Source: Microbacterium sp. SCN 70-27 (GTDB taxonomy: Bacteria > Actinomycetota > Actinomycetes > Actinomycetales > Microbacteriaceae). Taken from it: DNA of 64,000 nucleotides. A program made the position numbers and the translations under genes. Below, one piece after another: positions 18,400-27,034 of the stretch. Under the pieces are notes generated by a model. It saw only the letters and a program-made list of their open reading frames with translations, ran no database searches and was not told the DNA's origin. Where the stretch lies: positions 19,985 to 83,984 of the forward strand of contig MEEK01000009.1 of NCBI GenBank assembly GCA_001724425.1, written 5' to 3'. Position 1 is the first letter of the stretch. Every line of letters begins with the position of its first letter.

Positions 18400-19632
18400 T
18401 CAGACGGCGAGCACCAGGCGGAGCTGTTCGATGGCCCAGTCGAGCTCCGTCGCGCGGACGACGAGCGGCGGGGCGATGCGGATCGTCTGGCCGTGCGTGT
18501 CCTTGACGAGCACGCCGCGCTGCAGGAGCTTCTCGGCGATCTCGCGGCCCGTTCCGTAGGCCGGGTCGATGTCGACGCCCGCCCAGAGTCCGGCGACCCG
18601 CACGGTGGTGACACCTTGGCCGACGAGCGCCTGAAGCGCGCCCTCGAGGTGCTCGCCGAGCGCGAGCGCGCGCGTCTGGAACTCGCCCGACGCGAGCATC
18701 TCCACGACCCGCAGTCCGATCGCGGCGGCGAGGGGATTGCCCCCGAAGGTCGATCCGTGCTCGCCGGGGCGGATGACGCCGAGCACATCGGCATCCGCCA
18801 CGACGGCGGAGAGGGGCAGGATGCCTCCGCCGAGGGCCTTCCCGAGAAGGTATACGTCGGGCACGACACCCTCCCGGTCGCACGCGAACGTCGTGCCGAC
18901 CCGCGCGAGGCCCGACTGGATCTCGTCGGCGATGAACAGGACGTTGCGCTCATCGCAGATGCGGCGGATCTCGCGCAGGTAGCCCTCCGGAGGGATGACG
19001 ACCCCCGCCTCGCCCTGGATCGGCTCGACCAGCACGGCGGCGGTGTTCTCGTCGATCGCCGCCTCGATCGCGGCAGCATCGCCGTAGGGCACCGACACGA
19101 ACCCGGGCGTGAACGGCCCGAACCCGTCACGCGCCTGCGCGTCGTCGCTGAAGCTCACGATCGTCGTGGTGCGCCCGTGGAAGTTCCCGTCCGCGACGAT
19201 GATCTTCGCCGCACCCTCGGCGACGCCCTTGACGCGGTAGGCCCACGCGCGCGCGACCTTGATGCCGGTCTCGACGGCCTCGGCACCGGTGTTCATCGGC
19301 AGCACGAGGTCCTTGCCGCAGAGCTCCGCGAGCGCCGCGGCGAACGGTTCGAGCCGGTCGTTGTGGAACGCGCGACTCGTGAGCGTGATACGCCCGAGCT
19401 GCTCGGTCGCGGCGGCGACGAGCGCCGGATGCAGATGCCCGAAGTTCAGCGCGGAGTACGCCGACAGGAGGTCGAGATACCGCTTGCCCTCGACGTCGGT
19501 CACCCACGCGCCCTCGCCGCGGGCGACGACGACCGGGAGCGGGTGGTAGTTGTGGGCGAGGTGCGCCTCTTCGACGGCGATCAGCTCGCCGGCGACGGCG
19601 TCGCTCCGGATGTCGGTCGTGGGGGTGTTCAT
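18400..19632 (-). CDS. rocD: Ornithine aminotransferase
   Basis: PLP enzyme that converts L-ornithine and 2-oxoglutarate to glutamate semialdehyde (P5C) and glutamate. The protein has 410 residues and is a class III aminotransferase: YLDLLSAYSALNFGHLHP, LPMNTGAEAVETGIKVAR, VADGNFHGRTTTIVSFS, VLVEPIQGEAGVV, LFIADEIQSGLARVG, and LLGKALGGGILPLSAV with the PLP Lys. These match RocD closely. The ATG at 19632 overlaps the stop of the preceding dimethylargininase gene. Together they feed arginine-derived carbon toward P5C, which PutA, 2.6 kb away, could oxidise to glutamate. Confidence 0.93.
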   Translation of the reverse strand: MNTPTTDIRSDAVAGELIAVEEAHLAHNYHPLPVVVARGEGAWVTDVEGKRYLDLLSAYSALNFGHLHPALVAAATEQLGRITLTSRAFHNDRLEPFAAALAELCGKDLVLPMNTGAEAVETGIKVARAWAYRVKGVAEGAAKIIVADGNFHGRTTTIVSFSDDAQARDGFGPFTPGFVSVPYGDAAAIEAAIDENTAAVLVEPIQGEAGVVIPPEGYLREIRRICDERNVLFIADEIQSGLARVGTTFACDREGVVPDVYLLGKALGGGILPLSAVVADADVLGVIRPGEHGSTFGGNPLAAAIGLRVVEMLASGEFQTRALALGEHLEGALQALVGQGVTTVRVAGLWAGVDIDPAYGTGREIAEKLLQRGVLVKDTHGQTIRIAPPLVVRATELDWAIEQLRLVLAV

Positions 19633-20543
19633 CGCTTTCCTCGCAGTTCGAGTGTGCAGCACTTGATCCCACCGCCGCCGAGCAGGAGCTCCGACAGGTC
19701 GATCAGCACGGGGTTGTAGCCGCGCTCGCGCAGCTGCTGCTCGAAGCCCGTCGCGCGCGGCGAGATGAAGACGTTGTAGCCGTCGGAGGCGGAGTTCAGC
19801 CCGAAGACCGCCCCGTCGGCATCCGACACCTGGATGGCATCGGGGTAGCGCTCGCGCAGGACGGCGAGGGATGCCTCGTCGAACGCGCTCGGCAGGTAGG
19901 CGATGTTCGCCCGCTCCACCCCGCCCGGGCCCTCGACCGGATCGAGCACCGAGATGGCGGTGTCGAGGTGGTAGAACCGCGGGTCGACGAGGCGCAACGA
20001 CACGACCTCACGATCGAACACGCGAGCGACCTCGCTGTGGCTGTCACCGACGGAACGGAAACCCGTCCCCGCGAGGATCGTGTCGCCGACGAGGAGGAAG
20101 TCGCCCTCGCCCTCCTGCACCTCGACGGGCTCGATCACCTCGAACCCGTGCGCGGCGAACCAGTCCATGAAGGGTCGCTCCTCGCCGCGGCGCTCGTCGA
20201 CGCGGAAGCGCACCCCGAGCGCGCGACCGTCGATGATGAACCCGCCGTTGGCGGTGTAGACCATGTCGGGCAGTCCCTCGACCGGGTCGATGAGCTCGAC
20301 CTCGTGGCCGAGCGCGAGGTAGGTGTCGTACAGGGTCTGCCACTGGTCGACGGCCTTGGCCGTGTCGGTGGGCTTGGCCGGCTCCATCCACGGGTTGATG
20401 CGGTAGCTCACCGTGAAGTACTCGGGTGCGCACATCAGGTAGCGGCGGTGCTGCGCGATGCGCGTCGGGCGCTCCACGCCGGTCGGCTGAGCCTCGGGCG
20501 CCCGATCTGCAACCGGTTCCGGATTCTGTCGGAGAGTGGACAT
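19629..20543 (-). CDS. ddaH: Dimethylargininase-like amidinohydrolase
   Basis: Member of the guanidino-group-modifying superfamily, most like N,N-dimethylarginine dimethylaminohydrolase, which gives citrulline plus dimethylamine. It has 304 residues. Typical features: MCAPEYFTVSYRINPWM at the N terminus, PDMVYTANGGFII, EGEGDFLLVGDTILAGTGFRS, FYHLDTAISVLD with the active-site His, and C-terminal GGGGIKCCTLEL with the nucleophile Cys. The ATG at 20543 is preferred over longer frames. A role in arginine or ornithine degradation is suggested by coupling with rocD. Whether it takes dimethylarginine, arginine or another guanidine is not decidable from sequence. Confidence 0.83.
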   Translation of the reverse strand: MSTLRQNPEPVADRAPEAQPTGVERPTRIAQHRRYLMCAPEYFTVSYRINPWMEPAKPTDTAKAVDQWQTLYDTYLALGHEVELIDPVEGLPDMVYTANGGFIIDGRALGVRFRVDERRGEERPFMDWFAAHGFEVIEPVEVQEGEGDFLLVGDTILAGTGFRSVGDSHSEVARVFDREVVSLRLVDPRFYHLDTAISVLDPVEGPGGVERANIAYLPSAFDEASLAVLRERYPDAIQVSDADGAVFGLNSASDGYNVFISPRATGFEQQLRERGYNPVLIDLSELLLGGGGIKCCTLELRGKR

Positions 20544-20668
20544 TTCTCGCTCCTCTGTCGAAGGGCGGCGGACGCTGTCCACAGGCCCGTCGGCCCTTCT
20601 ACTCCACCACAGCGCGGCGAGGAAAGGTCGGGGCGGGCACGCCGGCATCCATTGTGTCAGAACGTCTC

Positions 20669-20698
20669 TTGGGCCGCGCGCGCGAAAGTGAGTAGATT
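20669..20698 (+). promoter_or_regulatory. Candidate leaderless promoter of the TetR gene
   Basis: TTGGGC (20669-20674) and TAGATT (20693-20698) are spaced 18 bp, and the ATG lies 8 nt after the -10 box with no ribosome site. It is in the divergent gap with the dimethylargininase-rocD operon, so TetR could regulate both directions. Confidence 0.5.
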
Positions 20699-20706
20699 TC
20701 TTCTCT

Positions 20707-21471
20707 ATGGCACGTCGTTCGGGGGACGAGACTCGCGCACTGCTGCTGCGAGTGGGGATGCAGATGCTGCTGGAACGCGGAGTTTCCGCGGGCGTCCAGC
20801 ACATCCGCCTGCAGGACGTGCTGCGTCACGCCGGCTTGACGACGGGCGCCGCCTATCGCCTGTGGGCCGATCAGAGCGACTACCAGCGCGACCTCGCGGT
20901 CTCCATGGTTCGTCTGCGCCTCAGTGAGCCCACGGACTACGCGCGCTCCGCCGTCGCGGGCCTCATCGCGGCCGACGCCCCCGGTGATGACGTGATCCGC
21001 GCCGCCGCCGAGACGCACGTACGCACCGCCGCTGTCGACCTCGACGACCCCGCCGACGCCCGCGATGCCCAGCAGTACCTGATCTCGCTCGCACTGCGCA
21101 CGACGGCGAAGACCTGGCCGGAACTGCGCGAAGCGGCGCACGACCGCCACAACGAATCGATCACGGCCTTCGCCGAGTTCTATGCGTACCTCATGGAGGC
21201 GTACGGATTCCGCATGAAGACGCCGTTGACGATCACCGATTTCACGGAAGCGATGGCGGCGATGGGCGAGGGCTTCTCCATCCTGGCCCTTGAGGGGATC
21301 GAACACCCGCGATTCACCGCCGACGAGGGCGACGACATTCCGGCCGGCGAGTGGACCCTGTTCGCACTCGGCGTCCGCGCGCTCGTCAACGAGTTCATGA
21401 CGCGAGTGGATGCCGTGGCCCCGGGCCCGGAGGCGCCGGAAGCGTTTAAGGCATCCGCGCGCGAATCGTGA
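20707..21471 (+). CDS. TetR-like transcriptional regulator
   Basis: A 254-residue protein with an N-terminal helix-turn-helix (about residues 10-55: RALLLRVGMQMLLERGVSAGVQHIRLQDVLRHAGLTTGAAYRLW) that follows the TetR pattern, although the GAAYRLW recognition helix is a variant. The C-terminal two thirds are helical and presumably bind ligand. It is longer than most TetR proteins. It is divergently transcribed from the dimethylargininase-rocD operon, the likely target. The start codon sits at the predicted transcription start. A strong hairpin follows 14 nt after the stop. Confidence 0.78.
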   Translation: MARRSGDETRALLLRVGMQMLLERGVSAGVQHIRLQDVLRHAGLTTGAAYRLWADQSDYQRDLAVSMVRLRLSEPTDYARSAVAGLIAADAPGDDVIRAAAETHVRTAAVDLDDPADARDAQQYLISLALRTTAKTWPELREAAHDRHNESITAFAEFYAYLMEAYGFRMKTPLTITDFTEAMAAMGEGFSILALEGIEHPRFTADEGDDIPAGEWTLFALGVRALVNEFMTRVDAVAPGPEAPEAFKASARES

Positions 21472-21484
21472 CGGCCGTCGGGGA

Positions 21485-21518
21485 GCTCTGGGGTCGAGTG
21501 ACCCCCCAACCCCAGAGC
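21485..21518 (+). terminator. Hairpin downstream of the TetR gene
   Basis: GCTCTGGGG (21485-21493) pairs perfectly with CCCCAGAGC (21510-21518). It begins 14 nt after the TetR stop codon. There is no T tract, as often in high-GC actinobacteria. Beyond it, to about 21717, no gene is seen; a small AT-rich patch lies at 21655-21680. Confidence 0.5.
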
Positions 21519-21717
21519 GACACTCCCCCCGGCGTGTCATTTCGACGGCTCGGACCTGCGACGACGCGAACGTCATCGCGTGCTGGAACCGGTCTCCGTC
21601 GGCGCTCCCCAGAAGCGCCAATAGACATGGTGGCCCGTGCGGACGCGCGGGGCCAGAAAGATAAGTTACTTTCCTCAATGGATGCCACAAGTCGTCGTTG
21701 ATGCATCGCGTCCAACA

Positions 21718-21911
21718 TCAGCGGAGCTCTTTGACGAGCAGCTCGTCGGTCTCCGTCGCGGTGCGCGTGGCGCCGGAGGCATCCATGAAGTCGTAGGTCG
21801 TCGTGCTGAACCGCCCGGTCGCGACGTACCCGAGCCGCTCGTAGAGCGCCCGCGCACGGGGGTTGTCGACGCCCACTCCCATCGCGAGACGCCCCCCGAC
21901 GATGCCCGGGA
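21718..21911 (-). pseudogene. C-terminal fragment of a GNAT acetyltransferase
   Basis: About 60 residues read as the end of a GNAT N-acetyltransferase: LAMGVGVDNPRARALYERLGYV is the classical motif B region (acetyl-CoA helix, then the beta strand), followed by TTTYDFMDASGATR and a normal stop. The N-terminal two thirds, with the pantetheine-binding motif A, are missing. Upstream of the fragment the sequence changes to AT-richer, unrelated DNA (21912-21950) and then to the iterated repeat at 22035. It is therefore a truncated remnant, probably from a rearrangement at that junction. Confidence 0.65.
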
Positions 21912-22034
21912 ACCAGCTTATTCCAACGTTGCAATTCTGTGACCTGACAGCGCCTCCGATCCCGCTCGCTGCGCGGGCTCGGAAGCAGGCGGCGACACCG
22001 CGGCCCGGCGGCATGGTGCTGCGGCCACTGGACG

Positions 22035-22134
22035 TCACCGACACAGGAGATGTCACCGAGGCAGGACGAAGTAGGCCCTAGCCATCCTGTCTCGGTGAGA
22101 TCTCCTGTCTCGGTGAGATCTCCTGTCTTGGTGA
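22035..22134. repeat. Iterated inverted repeat (18-bp units), copy B
   Basis: The left arm (22035-22066) has about two units and the right arm (22085-22134) nearly three units of an 18-bp sequence, TCACCGAGACAGGAGATC in one orientation. Two right-arm units are identical over 18 bp. The 18-nt loop is unrelated to that of copy A at 18272-18353. It lies 95 nt after the putA stop, between putA and the GNAT fragment. The flanking 22135-22228 shows no gene. Confidence 0.85.
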
Positions 22135-22228
22135 TGCGCCCGGGTGGGCGGGGCGGGCGAGCGCTGCCGGCCGGCGTTGCGCCGCGAGCGTCGCGCGTCG
22201 CGGATGCCGGCGCCGACAGGCGGCGGTG

Positions 22229-25200
22229 TCAGATGACCTCTTCGCTCCAGCGGTCGGGGTTGCCGAAGCGATGCGCCGTGATCGTGATCGACTGCTCGTG
22301 CAGGAACGGCAGCAGTTCGATCCGGCCGGCCGTCGTGACCTCGCCCGCGTAGACCGCGAGATCGGGATCGCCGTCGGATGCCTCGGCGAGCGCCGTCTCG
22401 GTGGCGGCGACCGACGCGCGCGGGCCGACGAGGCGCACGCGCCCGGCGCCGCCCTCCGACCGCGCGAGCCGGACGCGCTCGATCCACTCGGCATCCGTCT
22501 CGACGAAAACAGGCACGTCGAGGTCGCCGAGCGCGTGTCGCACCGCGGCGGGGAGGCCCACGGGCGCACTCAGGGTGAACTCGCCGCCGGCCCGCACCGC
22601 CGCGAGGACGACGCGCAGCACGGCTTGCCACGAGGCATCCGCGGTCGCGCGCACGGCGACGGGCACGGGGCGATAGCGGAAGAGGTTCCGCTCGACGTTC
22701 AACTGGGAGACGTCCTTCACCTGGCCGAACTCGCGGTCCCACACGACCGCGTCGGAGAGCGCGCCCCGACGCAGCCATTCGAAGGACTCGTAGTCGAGCG
22801 AGGGCTGCGCCGACTCGATGATCGCCGTGATGCGCGTGTCGAGGCCGCGCAGGTGCAGCGTCGATGAGGGCGCACCGCCCGCCGACGGGCGCCACGAGCC
22901 GAGCCCCACGAGGTAGTTCGGTCCGCCCGCCTTCGCGCCCGCGCCGACCGACGAGCGCTTCCAGCCGCCGAACGGCTGGCGCTGCACGATCGCGCCCGTG
23001 ATCCCACGGTTGACGTAGAGGTTCCCCGCCTGCACGTCGTCCAGCCACAGCGCGAGGTCGGCGGGATCCTGCGTGTAGAGCCCCGCCGTCAGGCCGTACG
23101 CGACGGCGTTCTGAAGCTCGATCGCCTCGGCGAGCGAGCCCGCGTGTATGACGCCCAGCATCGGTCCGAAGAACTCCTCGAGGTGCGTGCGGGATCCGCG
23201 CCGCACGCCGACGCGGATGCCCGGACGCCACAGCCGGCCGGCGTACTCCGGCGGGGCATCCGTGACCCGGCGCGGCTCGACGAGCCACTGCTCGCCGTCT
23301 TCGAGCGTCGTGAGGGCCCATTCGAGCTTGCCGCGCGGCGCCTCGACGACGGGACCGACCTCGCTGCGCGGATCGGACGGCACCCCGACGCGGAGCGACT
23401 CGGTGGCATCCACCAGCTGACGGGCGAAACGCTCCGACCGGGCGACGGGACCGACGAGGATCGCGAGAGATGCGGCGGAGCACTTCTGCCCGGCGTGCCC
23501 GAACGCGCTCTTCACGAGGTCGGATGCCGCGAGGTCGAGGTCGGCGGAGGGCATGACGATCATCGCGTTCTTGCCGCTCGTCTCGGCGAGCAGCGGGAGC
23601 TCCGGCCGCCACGAGCGGAAGAGAGCCGCCGTCTCCCACGACCCCGTGAGGATGACCCGGTCGACGCCCGCGTGCGAGATGAGCTGCCGCCCGAGGCCGC
23701 CCTCGTCGATGTCCACGAGCGCGAGGAGATCACGCGGGATGCCGGCGTCGTCGAACGCCTCCCACAGCGCCTCCGCGACGACCGCCGCGCAGCGACGGGC
23801 CTGCGGTGCGGGCTTGAACACGACGCCGGACCCGGCCGCCAGAGCGGCAAGCACCCCGCCCGCAGGGATCGCGATGGGGAAGTTCCACGGCGGGGTCACG
23901 ACCGTCAACCGGGACGGCACGAACACGGCGCCCGGCACGCGGTCGAGCTCGCGGGCGGTCGCGGCGTAGTAGTTCGCGAAGTCGACGGCCTCGCTGATCT
24001 CGACGTCCGCCTCGGCGAAGACCTTGCCGGTCTCGGAGGCCGCGACTTCGATGAGGGCCCCGCGGCGGGCTTCGAGGGCGCGCGCGGCGCCCGTGAGCAC
24101 GGCGGCGCGCTCGACGGCCGGGCGCGCGCCCCACGCCTCGGCGGCGCGGCGCACCCGGGCCACCGTGTCTTCGAGGGCGTCCTCCGTGTCGATGCGCGCC
24201 GCGGTGATGGTCGCATCCCCTGCGGCCGACGTCTCGACCCGCGCGAGGATGCCGGCCGCCCACTCCCGGTTCGCGGGGAGTGCGGGGTCGGAGTCCGGCG
24301 CGTTCCGGAAGCCCAGCGCGCCCGCGGCGGGCCTCGCCTCGCGCGCCGCGAACACGGCGGTCTCCACGACATCTCCGAACACCGCGACGGCGGCCGTGTC
24401 GTCGCCGCCGCGCGCGATGTCGGCGACCGCCTGCGTCAGCGCATCGTCGGCGGGCGCCGCATCGCGCATGAGGATCGCCGACCCGCGGCGCGTGGGCTCT
24501 TCGGGCGTTCCCGCGGCGCGCGCGCGGTCCTGCCGCCGGTTCGCGCCGACGGGGAGCGCAGGGTCGACGGCGCGGGCGACGGATGCCACGAACCGGTCGC
24601 GCTCCCGGGCGAACATCGCGGGGTGGGTCGAGAGCTCGAACACGGCCGAGAGGAAGTTCTCGCTCGACGCGTTCTCCTCGAGCCGCCGCACGAGATAGCT
24701 GATCGCGACATCGAACTCGTCGGGCCGGACGACCGGCACGTAGAGGAGGACATGCCCGACCTCGCGCGTCACCGCCGCGACCTGTCCCTGGGCCATCCCG
24801 AGCAGCATCTCGAACTCGAGGTCGGCCGCGGCACCGGCATCCGCCGGGGTGCGGAGGCCCCGCTCCCCCGCGAGCAGCCAGGCGTACGCGATGTCGAACA
24901 GGTTGTGGCCCGCGACGCCGATCCGCACCGCCCGCGTGTGCTCGGGGCGTAGCGCCTCGTCGAGGCAGCGCAGGTAGGAGGCGTCGGAGTCGAGCTTGGA
25001 GGCGTGGGTCGCGAGCTCCCAGCCGTGCATGACCGCGTCGACGCGCTCCATCGCGAGGTTCGCACCCTTGACGAGACGCACCTTGATGCGCGCGCCCCCG
25101 GCATCCACGCGCGCGCTCGCCCACGCCGTGAGCTGCTGCAGCGCGGGCAGCGCGTCGGGAAGGTAGGCCTGCAGCACGATGCCGGCTTCGAGATTCGTCA

Positions 25201-25951
25201 GCCGCGGGTCCTCCAGCAGCCGCGTGAAGACCGCGATCGTGAGGTCGAGGTCGCGGTACTCCTCCATGTCGAGGTTGATGAACGTCGGTGCCGTCGTCGC
25301 GCCGGCACCACCCGCGCCGTGCCCTGCCGCCGTGAGATAGAGGGGCAGGAGCCGCGCGACGACCTGGTCGACGGTCTCGTCGAACGCCCACATCGAGATG
25401 TGGCTCGCGATCGCCGAGACCTTCACCGACACATAGTCGACGTCCGGGCGGCGGATGAGGTCGTGGATGCCTTCGAGGCGGCGGAGCGCCTCGCGCTCCC
25501 CCAGCACGGCCTCGCCGAGCAGGTTGAGGTTGAGGCGGGCGCCGGATTCGCGGAGGGTCGCGAGCGCCGGACCGAGCTTGTCGGGGCGCGCGTCGACGAC
25601 GAGGTGCCCGACCATCTCGCGCAGCACACGGCGCGCGATCGGCACGGTCGGTGCGGGCAGCACGGGGGCGACGGCGCCTCCGGTGCGGACGGCGGCGCGC
25701 AGGTACCACGGCAGGAAGCCCGGCACGAGCGGGGCGACCCGCTGCAGGTTGGATGCCGCGGCGGCGAGCGACTCGGGGCGCATGACGCCGTCGACGAAGC
25801 CGATCGTGAAGGGCAGCCCGTTCGGGTCCTTCAGCACGCCCGCAAGTCGCTCGGCGGCCGGGTCGACCGCCACGTCGGCGGATTCGGCGACCCAGCGCTC
25901 GGCGAGAGCGATCGCCTCGGCGACGAGTCCATCGGGGGCATCGTGCGACAT
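22229..25951 (-). CDS. putA: Bifunctional proline dehydrogenase / P5C dehydrogenase
   Basis: Oxidises proline to P5C (FAD) and then to glutamate (NAD). It has 1240 residues. The N-terminal part (about 60-480) is the proline dehydrogenase barrel: YVSVKVSAIASHISMWAFD, FINLDMEEYRDLDLT, ARIKVRLVKGANLAMERV, RIGVAGHNLFDIAYAW. The middle (about 560-1010) is an aldehyde dehydrogenase: TPPWNFPIAIPAGG, LLAETSGKNAMIV, and GHAGQKCSAAS with the catalytic Cys. About 220 further C-terminal residues form the extra ALDH-like domain of long PutA proteins. There is no N-terminal ribbon-helix-helix, so it is not self-regulating; the divergent LysR gene is the likely activator. The ATG at 25951 follows GAGGAGAA. 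Confidence 0.94.
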   Translation of the reverse strand: MSHDAPDGLVAEAIALAERWVAESADVAVDPAAERLAGVLKDPNGLPFTIGFVDGVMRPESLAAAASNLQRVAPLVPGFLPWYLRAAVRTGGAVAPVLPAPTVPIARRVLREMVGHLVVDARPDKLGPALATLRESGARLNLNLLGEAVLGEREALRRLEGIHDLIRRPDVDYVSVKVSAIASHISMWAFDETVDQVVARLLPLYLTAAGHGAGGAGATTAPTFINLDMEEYRDLDLTIAVFTRLLEDPRLTNLEAGIVLQAYLPDALPALQQLTAWASARVDAGGARIKVRLVKGANLAMERVDAVMHGWELATHASKLDSDASYLRCLDEALRPEHTRAVRIGVAGHNLFDIAYAWLLAGERGLRTPADAGAAADLEFEMLLGMAQGQVAAVTREVGHVLLYVPVVRPDEFDVAISYLVRRLEENASSENFLSAVFELSTHPAMFARERDRFVASVARAVDPALPVGANRRQDRARAAGTPEEPTRRGSAILMRDAAPADDALTQAVADIARGGDDTAAVAVFGDVVETAVFAAREARPAAGALGFRNAPDSDPALPANREWAAGILARVETSAAGDATITAARIDTEDALEDTVARVRRAAEAWGARPAVERAAVLTGAARALEARRGALIEVAASETGKVFAEADVEISEAVDFANYYAATARELDRVPGAVFVPSRLTVVTPPWNFPIAIPAGGVLAALAAGSGVVFKPAPQARRCAAVVAEALWEAFDDAGIPRDLLALVDIDEGGLGRQLISHAGVDRVILTGSWETAALFRSWRPELPLLAETSGKNAMIVMPSADLDLAASDLVKSAFGHAGQKCSAASLAILVGPVARSERFARQLVDATESLRVGVPSDPRSEVGPVVEAPRGKLEWALTTLEDGEQWLVEPRRVTDAPPEYAGRLWRPGIRVGVRRGSRTHLEEFFGPMLGVIHAGSLAEAIELQNAVAYGLTAGLYTQDPADLALWLDDVQAGNLYVNRGITGAIVQRQPFGGWKRSSVGAGAKAGGPNYLVGLGSWRPSAGGAPSSTLHLRGLDTRITAIIESAQPSLDYESFEWLRRGALSDAVVWDREFGQVKDVSQLNVERNLFRYRPVPVAVRATADASWQAVLRVVLAAVRAGGEFTLSAPVGLPAAVRHALGDLDVPVFVETDAEWIERVRLARSEGGAGRVRLVGPRASVAATETALAEASDGDPDLAVYAGEVTTAGRIELLPFLHEQSITITAHRFGNPDRWSEEVI

Positions 25952-26052
25952 GGGGTTCTCCTCGGTCACGTGTCCAGACTGCACCGACTTCATCGGATCA
26001 GGATGCGGCACGACTACGATTCGACAAAAGCGATGATCTCCGACCGATATCG

Positions 26053-26070
26053 TTCATGAATCTCGATGAA
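26053..26070 (+). promoter_or_regulatory. Candidate LysR binding site in the putA/lysR gap
   Basis: TTCAT (26053-26057) and ATGAA (26066-26070) form a dyad separated by 8 bp in the 162-nt divergent intergenic region. The spacing suits a LysR-type recognition box. This gap is also distinctly more AT-rich than its flanks. Confidence 0.4.
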
Positions 26071-26113
26071 TGACCGCCTGCCGTCGGGGCGTCGGGACCT
26101 GCCGTGAGAGGGG

Positions 26114-26992
26114 ATGCCCGTGTTCGAACTGCGCCGCCTGCGCCTCCTTCACGAGCTCGCCCTGCGCGGCACACTGGCGGCCGTCGCGGAGGCTCTCGCC
26201 TACAGCCCGTCGACGATCTCGCAGCAGCTCGCCCAGCTGGAGCGGGAGGCGGGAGTGCCCCTCCTCGTCCCCGACGGCCGGCGGGTACGGCTCACGGAGC
26301 ACGGCGCGGCACTCGCGGCCCACGCCGCCCGGGCCCTCGACGCCGACGAACGCATCCGCGCCGAACTCGAAGAGCTGCAGCCCGGCATCGCCCCCGTGCG
26401 GGTCGCGGTCCTGCAGACCGCCGCGCGCACGATCGTGCCCGCGGCGCTGACGCTCCTCGCCGAGCGCGCACCGGGCCTCCGCGTCGAACTCGCCGAGGTC
26501 CCTCCCGAGGAGGGGCTGTTCGAGCTGTCTGCGCGCGGGTTCGACCTCGCGATCGCCGAGCAGTACCCGGGCCTCACCCGCGCGCACCATCCCGGGCTCG
26601 ACCGTCAGGTGCTCGGAACCGATCCGCTGCGCCTCGCGACGGCGGATGCCCCGTCGCGCCTGCACGATCTGGCGGCGACACCCTGGGTCATGGAGCCGGC
26701 CGGTACGGCAGCCCGGGAGTGGGCGGTGCAGCAGTGCCGCGCGGCGGGGTTCGAGCCGGATGTGCGGTTCGAGTTCGCCGACCTCGGCGCCCATGTCTCG
26801 CTCATCGCCTCGGGCCACGCCGTCGGGCTCCTCCCGGATCTGCTGTGGACCGGCGGGCGGCCTCCCGTGACGCTGAGCGCACTGCCGGGAGACCCCGTCC
26901 GCGAGATCTTCACGGCGTCGCGCCTCGCGAGCGCCGGGCGACCGGGCATCCGGCTCGTACGCGATGCGATCGCCGAGGCGTTCGCGGGGTGA
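26114..26992 (+). CDS. LysR-family regulator, probably of putA
   Basis: A 292-residue regulator. The N-terminal helix-turn-helix LRLLHELALRGTLAAVAEALAYSPSTISQQLAQLEREAGVPLL is typical of LysR, followed by a type 2 periplasmic-binding effector domain (VRVAVLQTAARTIVPAALTLL, GFDLAIAEQYPG, VSLIASGHAVGLLPDLL). The ATG at 26114 is preceded by GAGAGGGG. It is divergent from putA, the usual arrangement for a LysR regulator and its target, so proline-dependent control is inferred; the effector is not evident. The next gene starts 42 nt downstream with its own -10 element. Confidence 0.88.
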   Translation: MPVFELRRLRLLHELALRGTLAAVAEALAYSPSTISQQLAQLEREAGVPLLVPDGRRVRLTEHGAALAAHAARALDADERIRAELEELQPGIAPVRVAVLQTAARTIVPAALTLLAERAPGLRVELAEVPPEEGLFELSARGFDLAIAEQYPGLTRAHHPGLDRQVLGTDPLRLATADAPSRLHDLAATPWVMEPAGTAAREWAVQQCRAAGFEPDVRFEFADLGAHVSLIASGHAVGLLPDLLWTGGRPPVTLSALPGDPVREIFTASRLASAGRPGIRLVRDAIAEAFAG

Positions 26993-27022
26993 CACCGCCC
27001 CCGCCCGGGGATGTTCGACCGC

Positions 27023-27028
27023 TACCCT
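27023..27028 (+). promoter_or_regulatory. -10 element of a leaderless promoter
   Basis: TACCCT ends 6 nt before the GTG at 27035, placing the transcription start at the start codon. The -35 region is not well defined. It is used here to choose the start of the following gene. Confidence 0.4.
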
Positions 27029-27034
27029 GAACGG

